This document shows positions 60,419-64,000 of a stretch of DNA of 64,000 bases, one piece after another; positions within the stretch are counted from its first letter, which is position 1, and each line of letters starts with the position of its first letter. The notes beneath the pieces are model-generated. The model saw nothing but the letters and a program-made list of their open reading frames with translations. It made no database searches and had not been told where the DNA came from. A program made the position numbers and the translations under genes. This DNA comes from Alphaproteobacteria bacterium (GTDB lineage: Bacteria; Pseudomonadota; Alphaproteobacteria; RF32; CAG-239). Where the stretch lies: assembly GCA_028706255.1 (NCBI GenBank), contig JAQWBS010000007.1, positions 1 to 64,000 of the forward strand. Reading direction: 5' to 3'.

Positions 60419-61687
60419 TCACTTATGAAGTTTTTTAGGTTGAACAGGAATTGCAAAGCCAATATTGGGGTTATATTTGTTAATTTTATTCAAAAGTTGA
60501 TAGTCAGGATAACCATCTTGAGGCATTCTTGCCTCTTTTTGAAGTTTTTTAATTGCTTCTCTCGTTTTAGAGCCAAACATTCCATCTTCATCTAACTGCA
60601 CTAATCCTAGTTGATTGATGAATTTTTGAATTTTTAAAATATGTTCTGTTTTAATTTCATACGTTGGATTAGTTTTTTCTTCTTTCCAAGATTCTCCAGA
60701 AAGGATGTAGTCTGAAAGCTTGGCAACTGCCAAAGCATAGTTTTCTGACCTATTCCACATCATAATTTTTCTAAAGTTATTCAACACAAGATAGGCTTTT
60801 CCTCTCCTGCCTTCAGGAAGAAGAATTGAGCCATAGACTTGTTCATTTAAGTTGATTCTTTTGCCATCTTTGGTGCGAACACCCAATTTGTTCCATTCGC
60901 TCATCGGTTTCATATTATTATAACCAGCAGAGGAATAATCAAAATTATAAGTGAGTGAAACTTCCATTCCCCAAGTTTCATTTTTCTTCCAACCAATTTG
61001 GGTTAGATAATTTGCGGCGGAAGCAATTGCATCTTCAAAGGTGTGCCAGAGGTCAATGTAACCGTCTCCATCATAGTCTATGGCATAATTATTAAAGGTT
61101 GAAGGCATAAATTGAAAATGCCCCATTGCCCCTGCCCAAGAACCTTTCATATTTTCTGGTTCAAGTTGATATTTATCCATAATTTTCAAAGCTTGATAAA
61201 GCTCTTCTCTAAAAAAAACAGCTCTTCTGGTGTCGTAGCTCAAATTGGTGAGAGATTCTATAATTTCCAAATTGCCAAAATTTGACCCAAAATTTGTTTC
61301 AACTGCCCAAAAAGCAATCAGATAATTCACAGGAACGTTATATTTTTGCTCCATATCCTTAAACAAAGGATAAAGTTCCGTATATTTTGTTTGGGCTTCT
61401 TTAACTCTTTTTGCAGTGATGACACGATTTAGATAATCTGTTGTGGTCATAACAAATTCAGGCTGTTTGCGATCACTGGCAACAGCTTCGGATTGGGGGT
61501 GGTAATAACTTCTTTTATATGCTTTTTTGATGGTTTTCTTAGAAATTCCCTTAGAAATCATTTCTTCTTTCAAGGTTTTTAGCCAATCTTGATATTCTTG
61601 AGGTGGTTTAATTGCTTCCTTTGCCGCCAAAGCATCAAGAGGGAATGTGAGCGTAAAAAGTAAAGTCAAAACCTTAAGAAACCTCAT
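60419..61687 (-). CDS. Lytic murein transglycosylase, MltB type
   Basis: 422 residues. A signal peptide (MRFLKVLTLLFTLTFPLDALAA) is followed by the SLT_2/MltB domain at about 30-325: the catalytic Glu in FWAVETNFGSNFG, then GSWAGAMGHFQFMPSTF, YDGDGYIDLWHTFEDAIASAANYL and NYALAVAKLSD, all in the expected order. A C-terminal peptidoglycan-binding domain follows (about 350-410, LVQLDEDGMFGSKTREAI). It cleaves glycan strands in the periplasm. No lipobox, so it is soluble. Confidence 0.92.
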   Translation of the reverse strand: MRFLKVLTLLFTLTFPLDALAAKEAIKPPQEYQDWLKTLKEEMISKGISKKTIKKAYKRSYYHPQSEAVASDRKQPEFVMTTTDYLNRVITAKRVKEAQTKYTELYPLFKDMEQKYNVPVNYLIAFWAVETNFGSNFGNLEIIESLTNLSYDTRRAVFFREELYQALKIMDKYQLEPENMKGSWAGAMGHFQFMPSTFNNYAIDYDGDGYIDLWHTFEDAIASAANYLTQIGWKKNETWGMEVSLTYNFDYSSAGYNNMKPMSEWNKLGVRTKDGKRINLNEQVYGSILLPEGRRGKAYLVLNNFRKIMMWNRSENYALAVAKLSDYILSGESWKEEKTNPTYEIKTEHILKIQKFINQLGLVQLDEDGMFGSKTREAIKKLQKEARMPQDGYPDYQLLNKINKYNPNIGFAIPVQPKKLHK

Positions 61688-61766
61688 TTTATTCTATCTT
61701 CTTTTGAAAGTTTTATGTTGAAGACAGATTATCAAACTATCTTTTATAAAGAGTTAATTTCAGATT

Positions 61767-62129
61767 TTATTTTTCTAAAAGTTTCAACCATTCCTCAGGA
61801 TTAAACCCTAAGGCAATACCTTTTTCAGTGATGATAATTGGTCTTTTCACTAACATACCATTACTTGCTAAAAGTTCGATTAATTCTTTTTCAGTCAAAA
61901 CACCAAATTTTTCTTTAATATTCATAGATTTATAAAGAAGCCCAGAGGTGTTGAAAAATTTCTTTATGGGAAACCGTGAAAGATTAATCCAATGGGTTAG
62001 CTCTTCAAATGTTGGATTTTTTTCAACAATATGTCTTTTGTTTACACCAACCTTTTTCTCTTCAAGCCACTTTTCAGCTTTGCGACAAGTTGAACATTTA
62101 GGATAATAAATAAAATGACGTTCTGACAT
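61767..62129 (-). CDS. ArsC/Spx-family thioredoxin-fold protein
   Basis: 120 residues. The N-terminal CSTCRKAEKWLEEK has the CxxC pair of Spx/YffB-like proteins of the ArsC family, and a later NGMLVKRPIII gives the conserved Arg-Pro. True ArsC has CxxxxxR with a catalytic Cys; here CSTCR fits that as well. Whether it is an arsenate reductase or a redox regulator cannot be decided. It ends 6 bp before the rsmB start in the same transcript. Confidence 0.8.
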   Translation of the reverse strand: MSERHFIYYPKCSTCRKAEKWLEEKKVGVNKRHIVEKNPTFEELTHWINLSRFPIKKFFNTSGLLYKSMNIKEKFGVLTEKELIELLASNGMLVKRPIIITEKGIALGFNPEEWLKLLEK

Positions 62130-62135
62130 AGTAGG

Positions 62136-63347
62136 CTATTCCTTTTTTTCTAAAATGGTTATAAAAAACCCATCACAGTCTGTTTGATAAGGTGAAAGTC
62201 TGAGCATAAATTCGTCTTGAGATGGATATTCTGTCTTAATTTTTTTATTCCAAATCTCTTTAATATTCACTAGGTTAATATGAGTTTCTTTATCTAAAAA
62301 ATTAAGTATAATTTGCTCGTTTTCATCTTTTAAGACTGAACAAGTTATATATATTATCTTGCCACCAATTTTTGTATGTTCAAAAGCTGTTTTTAATAAA
62401 TTTTCTTGAATTTTATTCAGTTCTTTAACTTTTTCAGGCGTTAGTCTAAATTTCGCATCAGGGCTTCTCCGCCATGTACCCGTGCCCGAACAAGGGGCAT
62501 CAATGATGAATTTGTCATAATCTTTATCTGTAATTTCTCGACAAATTTCAATGTTTTGAACACCTAATCTCTCAAGTCGGGGTTTAATTTGTTCAAGACG
62601 GTGCCAATTGATGTCATGAGCTTCAATCTTTCCTTTATTTTTCAAAAGATAAGCAAGGGTGAGTGCTTTACCACCTGCCCCACAACAATAATCGACAATT
62701 TTTTCATCTTCTTTTACATCGCAAAGCAAAGAAACAAGCTGAGATGCTTCATCTTGCACTTCAATTTGACCTTCTTTATAGGCCAAACAATTTGCGAGGT
62801 TTATGCGATTTTCTGAACGAATTCCTAAGGGAGAATATGGTGTTTTGATAAAATCATATCCTTCAGCTTTCAACGTTTCAATCACCCCGTCTCTGCTTGC
62901 AACATTAATTCTAAAATCTGCACAAGCTGTTGTTGTTAACGCTCTTAAGAGCTTTTCATCTTTAATTTTTTCATAAAGCCAAAGCGGGGTTTCTAATTCA
63001 ATATGAAGGGGATATGCTGCTTCGTTTATTTCTGCCAATTTCTTATGTTGAACAGCTGTTAATTTAGGTAATCCATAAGGACTTCCATCATAAATCTCGT
63101 CCAAATTTTCATCTTTTACGAAACAGAGTAAAAGATTTTCAGGCTTTTTAGAATTAATATCAAACTCAAGTTTCATTCTATTTCTAATGATTTTCCAAAC
63201 GGTTTCAGTAATAAAACGCCTGTCTTTTGAGCCAATATATTTTCTGGCACGCAAATACTCATTTATCAGATTATCCGCAGGCTTTGCATCTTCAAAAATT
63301 TCTTTAAGCAGGTCCAAAACTGCCATATATCTTGCACTGGTTTGCAT
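62136..63347 (-). CDS. rsmB: 16S rRNA (cytosine-5)-methyltransferase, RsmB type
   Basis: 403 residues. An N-terminal NusB-like helical part (YMAVLDLLKEIFEDAKPADNLINEYLRA in pieces) is followed by a SAM methyltransferase: VDYCCGAGGKALTLA (SAM loop), DAPCSGTGTWRRSPD (motif IV with the first Cys) and YITCSVLKDEN (motif VI with the catalytic Cys). The order matches RsmB/Sun, which methylates C967 of 16S rRNA. It lies 2 bp after the small membrane protein gene, so they share a transcript. Confidence 0.9.
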   Translation of the reverse strand: MQTSARYMAVLDLLKEIFEDAKPADNLINEYLRARKYIGSKDRRFITETVWKIIRNRMKLEFDINSKKPENLLLCFVKDENLDEIYDGSPYGLPKLTAVQHKKLAEINEAAYPLHIELETPLWLYEKIKDEKLLRALTTTACADFRINVASRDGVIETLKAEGYDFIKTPYSPLGIRSENRINLANCLAYKEGQIEVQDEASQLVSLLCDVKEDEKIVDYCCGAGGKALTLAYLLKNKGKIEAHDINWHRLEQIKPRLERLGVQNIEICREITDKDYDKFIIDAPCSGTGTWRRSPDAKFRLTPEKVKELNKIQENLLKTAFEHTKIGGKIIYITCSVLKDENEQIILNFLDKETHINLVNIKEIWNKKIKTEYPSQDEFMLRLSPYQTDCDGFFITILEKKE

Positions 63348-63349
63348 TG

Positions 63350-63583
63350 CTAGTCTTTCACGAAAATCTTTTTAATATGTCGCCAAAGCACATAAAGCCC
63401 AATTAAAACAACAGAAGAGGCAATTACCTCTGTGGGATAAATGCCATAAAGGAAATATAACATTGCACCAACAACAAGAATGATGAGCAATTTAACGAGA
63501 AATGAAATGGATTTGAGCAACAACACAACCAAAATGATGCCAACAACAATTAGTCCAATTAGGTACAATGGATTTTCAAGCAT
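63350..63583 (-). CDS. Hypothetical small membrane protein
   Basis: 77 residues with three predicted membrane segments: LYLIGLIVVGIILVVLLL, LVKLLIILVVGAMLYFLYG and EVIASSVVLIGLYVLW. It ends in a basic tail. AAGGAG before the ATG is strong. First gene of the transcript that continues into rsmB. Family unknown. Confidence 0.75.
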   Translation of the reverse strand: MLENPLYLIGLIVVGIILVVLLLKSISFLVKLLIILVVGAMLYFLYGIYPTEVIASSVVLIGLYVLWRHIKKIFVKD

Positions 63584-63654
63584 TTTTATCTCCTTTTAAT
63601 TTTTTTAAGATTAAAAGACTCTCAAAGCAGAGTCAAACAGAAAAGACTTCTACA

Positions 63655-63683
63655 CAAAAAAAGAACCCTCAGAGAGGATTCTT
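63655..63683 (-). terminator. Terminator of the bactofilin gene
   Basis: AAGAACCCTC pairs with GAGGATTCTT around AGA, with one mismatch. An A-run before it gives the minus-strand T-run. Confidence 0.7.
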
Positions 63684-63709
63684 TCTTAATTTTTTATCTA
63701 AAAGAAGGT

Positions 63710-64000
63710 TTAGCCCACTTTTTTATCTTTGCTTGAAACTTTTTGCAATATTGGTTGTTCGTTTTCTTTTTCAAGAATTGCACCGGCTGAAGAAGAGTGA
63801 GAACAATGTCCGTCAATATATGCTCCTGGTTCAATTGCAATTGAATTATGTGTTGCATCCCCAATGAGTTTTGCTGTTTTAGCAATAAACAAACTGTCAA
63901 CTTTTGCTTTTCCTTGAAGAAGTCCGTAAATTTGCAGATTATTAGCAATTACAGATCCAACCACAGAACCTTTAACGCCAATAATAAGTTCTTCACAAGT
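63710..64000 (-). CDS. Bactofilin (polymer-forming cytoskeletal protein), 5' end outside window
   Basis: At least 96 residues; the frame runs off the right edge. The sequence TCEELIIGVKGSVVGS, LQIYGLLQGKAKVDSL and IEPGAYIDGHC shows the regular short strands of the bactofilin beta-helix, in which residues repeat about every 18. Bactofilins form filaments at the inner membrane and often place peptidoglycan enzymes. The C-terminal tail is charged and short. An in-frame GTG at 63964 is not a real start because the bactofilin pattern continues upstream. Confidence 0.88.
   Translation of the reverse strand, partial: TCEELIIGVKGSVVGSVIANNLQIYGLLQGKAKVDSLFIAKTAKLIGDATHNSIAIEPGAYIDGHCSHSSSAGAILEKENEQPILQKVSSKDKKVG

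Noticed and set aside
1-64000. CRISPR array
   Set aside because: No regularly spaced short repeats with unique spacers were found on either strand; the tandem unit at 5.3-5.65 kb has only two long copies.

Overview
The window is AT-rich chromosomal DNA from a bacterium that I place in the Alphaproteobacteria. The placement rests on gene content and order. There is a trigger factor, clpP, clpX segment. There is a run of rlpA, D,D-carboxypeptidase, tmk, holB, tatD and an MBL hydrolase. birA sits directly against RNase J, and yejE sits against yejF. There are also single-domain BirA, RF3, a RelA/SpoT-like small alarmone hydrolase and a bactofilin. The strong AT bias and the many small secreted orphan proteins suggest a host-associated or gut lineage. 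That last point is inference; no 16S gene is present.

Layout. 1-8.9 kb: an edge fragment, dut, a small alarmone hydrolase, a glycosyltransferase, a sirtuin, then a block of small orphan genes broken by tRNA-Glu and a repeat-rich gap at 4.8-5.7 kb. 9-16.3 kb: a candidate structured RNA, tRNA-Ser, the carbon-starvation transporter CstA, a 1440-residue membrane protein and a Fur-family regulator. 16.4-21.8 kb: an HD phosphohydrolase, a second repeat-rich gap beside tRNA-Lys, birA-rnj and a lipoprotein. 21.8-27.2 kb: a PhoR-like histidine kinase, mutS and rplM-rpsI.

27.2-30.0 kb: a compact integrative element of about 2.8 kb inserted exactly at the 3' end of rpsI. It is bounded by 23-bp repeats of the rpsI terminus. 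It encodes a tyrosine recombinase, an HUH-type replication-like protein with an unusual pair of interleaved inverted repeats directly upstream, and two small proteins. It carries its own terminator just inside the left end, while the probable original rpsI terminator lies beyond the right end. This is the most interesting system in the window.

30-36 kb: orphan lipoproteins, RF3, a decayed autotransporter and a TPR lipoprotein. 36-43.2 kb: tRNA-Leu, tig, a Gfo/Idh-type dehydrogenase, a nucleotidase-like HAD protein, clpP-clpX and two secreted orphans. 43.2-53.5 kb: cysE, an alpha/beta hydrolase, a TPR-methyltransferase, rpsD with a structured leader, a sulfatase-like membrane protein, yejE-yejF and a DUF805 protein. 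53.6-64 kb: a minus-strand housekeeping block: ppa, DHH phosphoesterase, MBL hydrolase, tatD, holB, tmk, dac, rlpA, a lytic transglycosylase, an ArsC-like protein, rsmB, a small membrane protein and a bactofilin cut by the window edge. The block joins nucleotide supply, DNA replication and cell-wall remodelling. Start codons were chosen by ribosome-binding sites and signal-peptide logic. All family assignments come from reading motifs, not from searches.
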